A DNA stretch of 64,000 nucleotides from Cercospora beticola (Eukaryota; Ascomycota; Dothideomycetes; Mycosphaerellales; Mycosphaerellaceae), in the NCBI RefSeq assembly GCF_033473495.1, contig NC_088935.1:3348001-3412000 (forward strand), read 5' to 3'. This document shows positions 55,489 to 64,000 of the stretch, in pieces. The translations under genes were made by a program, and so were the position numbers. The notes under the pieces are model-generated. The model saw only the letters and a program-made list of their open reading frames with translations, made no database searches and was not told where the DNA came from. Numbering within the stretch: the stretch's first letter is position 1; each line of letters begins with the position of its first letter.

Positions 55489-57074
55489 ATGGCGCGCACC
55501 AAAGCTGTCGCGCGCAAGACGCCAACTGACGACGCGCATGGCTACGAATTCGGCGGACCGTGAGTTACAATAACACAATATGGCGAAAGCGCGTCGTGCT
55601 GACCACATCCCACAGTATTGGCGCATCGCTGATCTCCTTCGGTCTGCCCATCGCCTGCTACGCCTTTGGCTTCCTGTGCAACGACGTGTCTGGTTGCCCA
55701 CCACCTTCGCTGCTTTCGCCCAGCAAGCTCTTCACGCCGCCCACCCTTTCCAACAAGGCTCCGTGGCAGCATGCCCTGGACACCCTGAAGAGCGAGGTCG
55801 GCTGGCCTGGCTGGGCGGGACTGATCAACACTGAGGCTGTTTTGGGCACGTTGTTCTGGTATGGACTCAGTGTGCTGCTCTGGATCCTGCTTCCTGCACA
55901 CGAAGTCGAGGGCACCGAGCTGAGGACGGGCGGACGCCTGAAGTACCGCTTCAATGCTTTCCTCTCCGCAGTCACCATCTTCATCGCATGCGCCGCAGGC
56001 ACCATCGTTCGAGGACCCGATTTCGCAGTATGGACCTTCATCAACCGCAACTACATCCAGCTGCTCACTGTCAACATCATCATTGCCTACGCCCTCGCCA
56101 TCTTCGTCTACATCAAGTCATTTGAGGTCAAGCCAGGCAACAAGGAGCAGCGCGAGTTGGCAGCAGGGGGTCACACTGGAAATATTTTGTACGATTGGTA
56201 CATTGGTCGCGAGCTCAATCCTCGCGTGACCATCCCTTTTGTCGGCGAGGTGGATATCAAGAGCTTTATGGAGCTCCGTCCCGGCATGATTGGTTGGGTC
56301 TTGCTTGATCTTGCCTTTGCAGCCAAGCAGTACAAGAGCTATGGCTACATTACCGACTCCATGCGTAAGCTGAGCCTCCCTCTCGGAAGAGATTCTTGCT
56401 AACCTCGTTCAGTGATTGTGATTGTCTCGCAAGCCGTCTACGTTTTTGACGCGCTCTACATGGAGCCTGCTATCTTGACCACAATGGATCTCACCACAGA
56501 CGGCTTTGGCTTCATGCTGTCGTTCGGCGACCTAGTCTGGGTACCTTTCATCTACTCGATTCAAGCAAAGTACCTCAGTGTACACCCAGTCGCTCTTGGA
56601 CCATTCTATGTCCTGATCATCCTGGCTATTCAGGCTACTGGCTATTACATTTTCCGCGCGACCAACAACGAGAAGAACGTGTTCCGTACCAATCCAAATG
56701 ACCCCAAGGTGGCTCACCTCGAATACATCGAGACGGCGACCGGCTCTCGTCTGCTGACAACTGGCTGGTGGGGAGTCGCCCGTCATATCAATTACCTTGG
56801 CGATTGGTTGATGAGCTGGTCTTACTGTCTTCCAACTCTAGCTGCCGGTTACAAGCTGACGCCCACGATCCTGTTTGAAGGCTCCCGCTTGGTTTCAACA
56901 GATGGCATGAAAGGAGCTGCCATTCCTATCACGTACTTCTACATGCTGTACTTTGCCATCTTGCTCATTCATCGTGAGATGCGCGACGAGGCGAAGTGTC
57001 GACGCAAATACGGTGCGGATTGGGAGAGGTATTGCAAGATTGTCAAGTGGAGAATCTTGCCTGGCGTGTATTGA
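55489..57074 (+). CDS. ERG24: Delta(14)-sterol reductase
   Basis: Three exons (55489-55559, 55616-56364 and 56413-57074); 494 codons. The N-terminus is MARTKAVARKTPTDD. Polytopic membrane protein of the ERG4/ERG24 family: WYGLSVLLWILLPAHEVEG, LYDWYIGRELNPRV, FGDLVWVPFIYSIQAKYLS, WGVARHINYLGDWLMSWSYC and the C-terminal signature HREMRDEAKCRRKYGADWER then YCKIVKWRILPGVY. It reduces the C14-C15 double bond left by Erg11 in ergosterol synthesis, with NADPH, in the ER. It is the target of morpholine fungicides. A 15-16 bp tandem repeat (TTGATTGTTCTGTTT twice, about 57172-57203) lies in the 3' flank. Confidence 0.97.
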
Positions 57075-57289
57075 GCGCGTGGCACGAAGGACGGGAGTAT
57101 TGGCAGTCATATTGAGCAATTCAGGAGACAGATGGTGAAATGAATTTCCACAAAACTTGGCATGTCCAATTATTGATTGTTCTGTTTTTGATTGTTCTGT
57201 TTTGCCTTCGAAGAATAATGTCTGTGGTGAAATACGTGCGGCGTAAATCCACAACGCACGCTTCGCTGTGGTGTACTTGGATGCCCTTG

Positions 57290-58426
57290 CTAGTCATCTG
57301 CTACTGAACCATCGACGAAACTTCCATCTTGACTCTCGCCTCGCTCCATTTCAGGTGCCGTGATGGAGCTTACGATACTCGTGGTGCTACCCACACGTTG
57401 CAACTTCTGCCTCTTCTTGACGTGGACTTCTTCCTCGTCATCGTCACCCAACTCGTCGCGGTCTCGCTTCCCGTCCCCGCCAATCGAACTGGGTGCCGGA
57501 GAACTCCTCGTGGTGCTGGCGTCCTTGTCCTTGTCCTTGCCGATACCAGGAGGCCGCTTCGCAGCGAGACTCTTGGGCAATTTCCCATTCGCAGTCTTAT
57601 CCTTCTTCACTTTCTCCTTGAGCCCCTTCTTCAGTAACTTCTTACGCACCCCGCCACCTGCCCCTTTAACAGCAGAATCTCCTTCCTCGTCTTCAGCAGG
57701 TCCGTCCTTGCCATTTCCGTCCTGGCTTGGGTTGGGCGTGCCACCACGAGACCCATTAGGCGTATTGTTCATCTTCGCCATGGCATTTCTACTGGCAGCA
57801 CGGCCTGAAATTCCCATGCATTGCTCCAAGTGCTTCGCAAAACGTGTGATGAGCAAGCTTCGCTTGCAGCTTGGGCAGGTGTGCCATGGGACATATTCAC
57901 CCTTCTTCAGTTTCTCGTCGATCTTACTCGCCTTCTTCTCGCCCTTCTCTAGTTTCTGGTTGCCTGGTTTCTTATCCTCCTCAGCGTCTCCGCTTGGCGA
58001 TGGCGGGCCCGTACCTTCGTGATTCTGGTCTTCGCTTGCTGGCGTGCCGTCGTCTTTCTTGCTGTTCTTTTGCGCTTCACGCTCTTTCTTAGTAAGTGGA
58101 CGGCCTGTGATGTCGCTCTTGAGGAAGGGGTTGCCGTAGATATCATGCCCTGGCCGGCGAGCCCATGGCTTGCGATCGCAGTAGTTGGTGTTGCTGGGTG
58201 GATCGGCAGTCGCGCCTCGAACGCTCGGCGCAAGTGGCGGATCGAGTAGCTTGGGGAGCTTGCAAGTGTCGCAGTGCGGTAGTCGGGTTTTCGAGTCGAG
58301 TGAAGCTAATAGCTGCTTGTGTGCTCGATGCTGGTGGATCACCACGTTGTGCATGATCTGTTGCAGCGCATCCTCGAGGATCTGCTGAGCAATTTCGGCA
58401 AGTGATGGCTCTTTGAAGTTAGACAT
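57290..58426 (-). CDS. SGF11: SAGA deubiquitinase-module subunit Sgf11
   Basis: Single exon, 378 aa. The N-terminal helix LAEIAQQILEDALQQIMHNV matches the Sgf11 segment that docks on Sgf73/Sus1/Ubp8. A C2H2-like Sgf11 zinc finger, WHTCPSCKRSLLITRFAKHL then EQCMGISGRAASRNA, lies near residues 185-215. Between and after these are long Lys/Glu/Asp/Pro-rich disordered regions. Sgf11 joins Ubp8 to SAGA and positions it on H2B for deubiquitination in the nucleus. At 378 aa it is nearly four times the yeast protein (99 aa); filamentous fungi often have longer forms. Confidence 0.9.
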   Translation of the reverse strand: MSNFKEPSLAEIAQQILEDALQQIMHNVVIHQHRAHKQLLASLDSKTRLPHCDTCKLPKLLDPPLAPSVRGATADPPSNTNYCDRKPWARRPGHDIYGNPFLKSDITGRPLTKKEREAQKNSKKDDGTPASEDQNHEGTGPPSPSGDAEEDKKPGNQKLEKGEKKASKIDEKLKKGEYVPWHTCPSCKRSLLITRFAKHLEQCMGISGRAASRNAMAKMNNTPNGSRGGTPNPSQDGNGKDGPAEDEEGDSAVKGAGGGVRKKLLKKGLKEKVKKDKTANGKLPKSLAAKRPPGIGKDKDKDASTTRSSPAPSSIGGDGKRDRDELGDDDEEEVHVKKRQKLQRVGSTTSIVSSITAPEMERGESQDGSFVDGSVADD

Positions 58427-58842
58427 GTCGATGTGCTCGTCTTCCAGAAGCCGAGCTGATTTGGTTCTTCACGTCGTGCTGTAGAAACGCGACAAGGAGG
58501 GCGATGATGTCGGCAGGCGTGCCGTGCATGCATTGCATTTCCCGCCCCAGCTCCGATGCGGGCCGTACTCCGTCGGGCCGACACGTTGACATCTCGTCTC
58601 GGGGGCACTCTTGTGCCTGTTCTTTCTCTGACAACCAAGCAGAACGAATTTCAATTCAGCTCTATCCCCAATGGCTGGCAATGCAAAGACATCGGAGAAG
58701 CGATGGGTACATGTGCTTCAAGCACACATACCTCAAAAATTCACGCCCTGAATCCCTTTGGATGCATGTCGAGGAACTGCAAGGTTGATATGTGTACAGA
58801 CTAATGTCGCCGCTTTGTGCTAATGGAGTATATGCGCTGTGC

Positions 58843-60672
58843 TTACTTGGCGTACTTCCTCAGCAATACATGCGCCAGGGCATATGTCAATACGCCGAAT
58901 GCACACATGCCCGAAATGACTCCAAATCCGAGCAGATATTTTGGAGCATCCTTCGACGGAAAAAGGTATGCCCCGTAAATTTGCGCGAGATTGCCCAACG
59001 CGTTGACCATTGCCAGCGCCACTGCTCGCACCTCCTGCGGAAATGGACCGAACGTGCTAGACGCGTAGCTCAGCGAGATGGCGTTCGTCGACCATAGTCC
59101 TGCTGCCATGATGACTAGCAGGACGTACCTCGCTGTGAAGTCATAGACCACGCAGACCACGATCGAACAGATCATAGAAACCACTAACCACCCTGATATT
59201 ATCAATCCCTGCGAAGAATTTAGTCTGCCGCTGACTCCTGTGCATTGTGGCGCGTGGCGGTACTTACACGTTGTGCAGGAAACTTATCGGAGAAGTAACC
59301 CGTTATTCCTACACAGACAAAAGCCCCGGCATATATCGGCACCACCATGTACTGAGCCACTGGACACGCTGTTAGCTTGCATTCGACAGACGACGCGCAT
59401 TCCTCAAGCTGGACTCACTGTGGGACGTATATCCGAGCCCCTGGACCAAGGTTGGGTAGAAGTAGGACAATGTTGACGAGCCAACTATCACCATGTATCC
59501 GGCGGTGAGTAGCCAAACCCTCCAGGAGGTCACTGCTTGCTTCAGCGCTTGCAACGAGGTGATCCGTGGGGTGTCCTCATTGCGGCCGGTAACGTCATCA
59601 CGTTCCAGGCGCGAAATGGCCAATTCTCGTTCCCGGACGCTGAGCTTCTTTGTGTTGGCAGGGAAATCGAGCAGGATGAAGTACGAAACAATTGCTGATA
59701 TCAGTCAGTGTTGCACACGCAAATGAAAATGGACCAAGCCTCACCCCATCCAACCGTAGCAGCACCTTCGACGATGAACAGCCATCTTCATCCACGGATG
59801 CCGTATCTTCCTTCAAGACCTCCTGTGATCCCACTATCAAGAGCAATCAGTATTAGTTAAGCACATGCGTGAGACATGCTTCTTGGAGACTGATATTCTG
59901 CCGCAACTGCATTCTTCTGAGGCACTCTAGTCGGAGCTCGTGTGAATTCTGTGGTGGGTAAAGACGGAGGAAGGATAACCAAGACATCCGCGGACGGGGG
60001 GGAGGTGCTTACTCACCCAGCTATAATGCCACCGAAAGCTCCAGATAATACTGCTGCAGAGATGAAAACTGAGAATCTGCGGCTTTGTTCGTTCTTCTTA
60101 TACCAGCTGGACAGCAGAAGAAGAATGCCTGGCGAGAATCCAGCTTCCAGGACTCCTATAAGCACTCGGAGTGCCACCAGATGCTCATAGGTATCGATTA
60201 GAGCCATGCAACACGTTGCCACCCCCCAGAGCAACATGATCGCCGGAAGAAATATCGAGGGCTTGGTCTTGGACAAGATTAGATTGCTCGGAACTTCGAA
60301 GATAACATAGGTGACGAAGAACTAGGACCGTTAGCAATGCTCTCTGACGACAGAGAACCGTCGTTGACTTGCCACAACAAGAGCAATGGAGTACTGGTTG
60401 GAGTCCATGCCCAGGTCGTCTGTCATTCCAGCAATCTTCGCATTGCCTATGTTTGTTCGATCCATGTATGAGAGCAGATACATGATCCATATCGTTGGCA
60501 GCAAAAAGAGATCGATCTTCCGGACCAAGGCCTTCTCTTCTGCTGCGCTTTCTGGGTCTTCATCAATGTTGCCACTATGATCCTCGATCAGCTCGATGTC
60601 TTTCATCTTGTCGTCGGTACTGGACATCTTCTCCATCTTCTGTGCTCTTCTGAAAGGTTGAGTTGTTGGCAC
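58843..60672 (-). pseudogene. MFS allantoate permease-type (Dal5/ACS family) transporter, one in-frame stop
   Basis: About seven exons with canonical introns give a normal anion:cation-symporter protein: DLFLLPTIWIMYLLSYMDRT, GNAKIAGMTDDLGMDSNQY, VTYVIFEVPSNLILSKTKPS, VLIGVLEAGFSPGILLLLS, SGAFGGIIAG, RWLFIVEGAATVGW, AIVSYFILLDFPANT and a last exon ending AHVLLRKYAK. In RYGIRG-x-RWLFIVEG the x position, tryptophan in the family, is TGA (59788-59790 on the plus strand reads TCA). Splicing on both sides is in frame and everything else is open. It is therefore a full-length gene with a single nonsense codon: a recent pseudogene, a strain-specific allele, or a sequence error. The family imports allantoate, nicotinate and similar anions at the plasma membrane. 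Confidence 0.85.
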
Positions 60673-61294
60673 TTAAAAGGCACAGGACGTTCGGCTGGCA
60701 CGGAGCGTATAGGGTGTGACAAGACCCATCCTCTCGCGATCTCATATACAACGTACTGCTCGTGTGGCTCGCTTACACATTAGTGAACGCATGCACAACA
60801 AGACTACCCCATACGTTGGTCTCCGCATCAGTTCCCCATGGAGAGCAGGGTTACATGCGAACCTGATTGAGTGAAACACCGAAGATCAGCCAAGCACGTA
60901 TCCGTGGCGAGGACAAGTTCACCGAGACGAGGCTCACATCCTCGACACTACGCTTTGCCGCTATCCACTTTTCACAGCGCAGCAACTGCAAGTGCTTCGT
61001 CAGAGCTCGTGTGGACACTCGGCAAATGGCACAATGGCGAGACGAAGCTCAGAAGCAATATTGGTCACCGTCACGATGCTGACCCACGTTCCGTTGCCAC
61101 GTTGCGGAGAGCCGCATACGTGGGTGGACTCCAGCGGTGCAGAGCTGTCAGACGTCTTATATTCATAGCCCAAGGCGATTCTAAAGGTAAGCCATACTCA
61201 CTTGCTGTGAAGTTCGTAGTTCAGACTTCACAAAGAGTCCTTCTTCTGCAAATTCTATACTCTGCAGGCATTGATCAACGAAATTCGTTTCACA
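60673..61294. promoter_or_regulatory. Divergent region between MFS gene and first SDR gene
   Basis: About 0.6 kb between opposite starts. A long chance ORF (60871-61455) overlaps the SDR start in another frame and has no motif. Shared promoter elements are possible but none is recognised. Confidence 0.4.
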
Positions 61295-62281
61295 ATGGTT
61301 CAAGCAGTATCCTACGAGAACGGAGGCTCCTCCAACGGGCACGACACAACCATGGCAGAGGAAACAATGCCGAACCTCACCACAATGCCAGGTCCAGATG
61401 CAAACTGGCAGATCTCGCTGAAGGACAAAGTCATCGCTGTCACTGGGGCGAATAGAGGTTAGTTGCTTTCCCAAAAAGCAAGCATGAAATCCACTGACAT
61501 GCCAATCAAAAGGTATTGGTCTCGGCATAGCAGAAGTATGTCTCGCCAATCAAGCGGCCGTAGTCTACTCCCTGGATCTCATGGAACCTTCAGAAGATTT
61601 CGAAGCCCTATCGAAGAAGAACCCAGGACGATTAAAGTACAAGCAAATGGACGTCACCGACGAGGAAAGTGTCAAGAAAGCAGTTGATGACATCGTCGAC
61701 GCCGAGGGTGCAATTCACGGAATGATTGCCAACGCAGGTAAGGATCCCATACCAAACCCACGTGCGCCCAGATCTAGCATTGACTTTGCTCAGGCATGAC
61801 GAAGCATCAACCAGCATTGGACTTCACCCTAGCACAAGTGAAACAATTATTCGAGTTGAACGTGTTCGGTGCCTGGAACTGCGCCACCGCCGCGGCGAGG
61901 AAGTTTATTTCATTAGGGATCAAAGGCTCTATCGTCTTTACAGCTTCCATGACCTCCTACAGGCCAAATCGGGCGGCACCATCAGCGCCATACGGTGGTA
62001 CCAAGGCGGCTGTACGCAACATGACACATACCCTAGCAATGGAGTGGGCGAAGCACGGGATCAGAGTCAACAGCATCTCTCCGGGCTTCGTCAAGACGGC
62101 AATGACCTACTTCGTCGACAAGTCGCCCGACTGGGACCTGAAGATGCAGTACTACGGTGGCATGCCTCGTCTAGCGCTTCCCCAAGAGCTTGGCGGAGCA
62201 TACGTATACTTGCTGTCTGACCAGGCGAGCTACACTACTGGAATTGATATACCTATTGCTGGCATCGTGGGTGCTTGGTAG
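61295..62281 (+). CDS. Short-chain dehydrogenase/reductase, 291 aa
   Basis: Three exons: 61295-61457, 61513-61737 and 61794-62281; 292 codons. Classical SDR: cofactor motif VIAVTGANRGIGLG (T-G-x3-G-x-G, split by intron 1), acidic residue after beta-2 (YSLDLMEP, favouring NAD(H) by family rule, a weak inference), D in MDVTDEE, structural NAG (split by intron 2), catalytic Ser in VFTASMTSY, and catalytic Tyr/Lys in APYGGTKAAV. The C-terminus ends in IAGIVGAW. The closest general type is fungal polyol/sorbose-reductase-like SDRs; the substrate is not readable. It lies next to a related SDR and an MFS transporter. Confidence 0.93.
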
Positions 62282-63061
62282 AGAATTTAAGGCAGTACAG
62301 TCCAGCATTTGGCATACATTGGCATGACAGCGATCGATTCAGAGCTTCATATATAATTCATTCGTATCTATCGAAGTTTTCATGGAACGAACACTTGGAA
62401 AGCAGTTAGTCCTATGGCGTAAGCTCATACGACCTCAACCTCAAGACGATTTTCCAGTGCAAAATCGTTCCAGTACGATCTGATCGAGACAATACTATCT
62501 TTTCTCAAGGTGATCGCTATCAATGTTCCCCTCCAGCTCACGATGCGGGCTACACAAGATCAAGCAGCGACGATCCTTAAGGTAATCGCAGGAAACATCT
62601 CGTTCTCCGAAAGACCAAGCATTCCTCTGCTCCTCAATGTGACGAAGAGGCGTGACACTACTTTTCGGCTTCGTAACTTAGCCTAGGTGTTCGTGTTCGT
62701 GTTCGCCGATCGACATTCGGCGATCTATAGCCTCGTCTCGCACAGTGGATTTAAGTCCTGGTCTCGCGACCATGTGTGGGTCCAATGCGGAGTTGTCTGT
62801 GGAGTTGCGGAACTAGTACAGTCTCGAGATGAGACTCTCTGCCTCGTAACGCGAAGTCGTTCACCACGAGAGGTCATCAGCTTCGCTGAGCCGGTCAGAG
62901 TCTATCCGAAGCGGTTAAGCTATTATCAGAAGCATAGCCCGACCGTAATGCCGAAAATATTAGCCATTCGTTGTGAATTCTTTCAACCAACCAGTCACCA
63001 ATCATACCATCTCGTGCTCTTCGTAATTTGAAGCCAACGCCATAATCCTCAAGTCTTTGAC
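62282..63061. other. Spacer between the two SDR genes
   Basis: Terminator of the first SDR and promoter of the second. A GTGTTC/GTGTTCG short repeat lies near 62686-62703. No gene. Confidence 0.4.
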
Positions 63062-64000
63062 ATGTCAGAAGTACCTCAGAAGAAAGTCAGCCTTGAAGGC
63101 AAGGTTATTGCGATCACTGGTAAGACGCAGTCTTGTTATTGATCGTGACATGCTGACAGCGAGCAGGTGCAAACCGCGGGATCGGATTAGGCATTGCGGA
63201 TTGCTGCATGGCTAATGGAGCGCTTGCCGTATATTCCATCGACATTGGAGAGACGGGAGAGGATTTCAAGCTGGTCTCAGAACGCTATCCAGGAAAGCTC
63301 CATGCCATCACGGCAGATGTCACGAAAGAGGCCAATGTTACCGAAGCCGTAGATAAGATTCTGGCCGAAGCTGGAGCCCTTCATGGAATGGTTGTAAATG
63401 CCGGGCGAACGAAGCACAAGCCCGCTCTTGATTTCACAACGGAAGAGATCGATCAGCTTTGGAGTATCAATGCAAGTGAAGCTAGCCCCACCCAGTATGC
63501 AAGCAAACTGACTTGGATCCAGCTTTATGGCTCATTTTATTGCGCTCGCGTCGCAGCTCGAGCATTTATCAAGCAAGGCGTGAAGGGGTCGATAGTTTTT
63601 ACTGCTTCCATGGCCAGTTATCGTCCAAATAAGCGCGTACCCTCTGCTCCATATGGTGCATCCAAGGCTGGAGTGAAGAATATGACACATACTCTCGTCA
63701 GTATCTTCCAAAACCTGCGGTTCCCAATGAGACTGACAAGCCTTAGGCGATGGAGTGGGCACAGTACGGTATTCGTGTGAACTCGGTCAGCCCCGGTCTC
63801 GTAAAGACCGCCATGACATATGTGGGTTCTAATCGTGGTGGAGAAAGTTGTTGTAATGATTTGCTGACTTGCCATATAGTGGGTCGAACAGCAACCCGAC
63901 TGGGAGCAGCAATTGAAGTACTACGGCGGCATTCCCCGGCTCGCCGAGATTGAAGAGCTCGGAGGAGCTTACGTCTACTTGTTGAGCGACGCGGCCTCTT
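63062..64000 (+). CDS. Second short-chain dehydrogenase/reductase, cut by the window edge
   Basis: At least five exons (63062-63119, 63167-63471, 63523-63696, 63747-63821, 63880 onward). The third junction uses a GC-AG intron (63472-63522, donor GCAAGT, branch CTGAC), which restores WSIN then LYGSFYCARVAARAF. SDR motifs: VIAITGANRGIGLG, VVNAGRTKHKPALDF, VFTASMASY and APYGASKAGV. The protein then runs VNSVSPGLVKTAMTY, PDWEQQLKYYGGIPRLAE and GGAYVYLLSDAAS to the right edge, so only a few C-terminal residues should be missing. It is clearly related to the upstream SDR (same PALDF, SYRPN, YYGG-x-PRLA blocks) but has different intron positions, so this is not a very recent duplication. Confidence 0.92.

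Noticed and set aside
1..64000. CRISPR arrays, prophage or bacterial operons
   Set aside because: No spaced repeats of that kind; introns and gene families show a eukaryotic nuclear sequence.

Overview
This is nuclear DNA of a filamentous ascomycete (Pezizomycotina). The gene content and style suggest a Dothideomycete, but that placement is an inference. The evidence is: spliced genes on both strands with short 45-80 nt GT-AG introns and CTAAC/CTGAC branch points; fungal-specific families (two Zn2Cys6 factors, Mhp1, Ppn1, Erg24, Sgf11, Acl4); and no operons. I can support 28 protein-coding genes, one of them cut by the right edge, plus one transporter gene carrying an in-frame stop and a broken tRNA-Ala locus.

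Left part (0-30 kb): an orphan ORF; an SLC35F6-like membrane transporter; a HotDog acyl-CoA thioesterase; a TBC Rab-GAP (TBC1D5 type); a small Zn2Cys6 factor; biotin synthase BIO2; a six-BRCT Brc1/Rtt107 DNA-damage scaffold; vacuolar endopolyphosphatase PPN1; the large LRR protein MHP1; ribosomal protein RPL5; an unrecognised spliced gene; an MCT-type MFS transporter; and an EthD-domain protein.

Middle (30-49 kb): a 2.4 kb gene-free stretch holds several tRNA-Ala(AGC) pieces, one split by an insert flanked by 16-bp direct repeats. Next come the phosphoinositide phosphatase SAC1, divergent from a Rab5 GTPase; a DUF2461 gene with ten exons including a 5-nt microexon; a 3.3 kb GC-rich gene-free region; a second Zn2Cys6 factor with problems at both ends of its reading frame; the RQT4/TRIP4 zinc-finger protein; and an HMG-box factor.

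Right part (51-64 kb): ACL4 (chaperone of ribosomal protein L4), divergent over 194 bp from GIR2 (RWD protein of the Gcn2/Drg network); a SAM methyltransferase divergent from ERG24 (sterol C-14 reductase); SAGA subunit SGF11; a Dal5/allantoate-type MFS transporter with one nonsense codon; and two short-chain dehydrogenases in tandem, the second truncated by the window edge and containing a GC-AG intron. The last three genes may be a small catabolic or polyol-type cluster, which is inference only.

Most of the window is ordinary housekeeping sequence. The parts most worth following up are the tRNA-Ala relic locus, the microexon gene, the interrupted reading frames of the second Zn2Cys6 factor and the Dal5-type transporter, and the two functionally matched divergent gene pairs. 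Exon boundaries were derived by reading splice signals and keeping frame. Where exon lengths were summed they gave whole codons (stated per gene).
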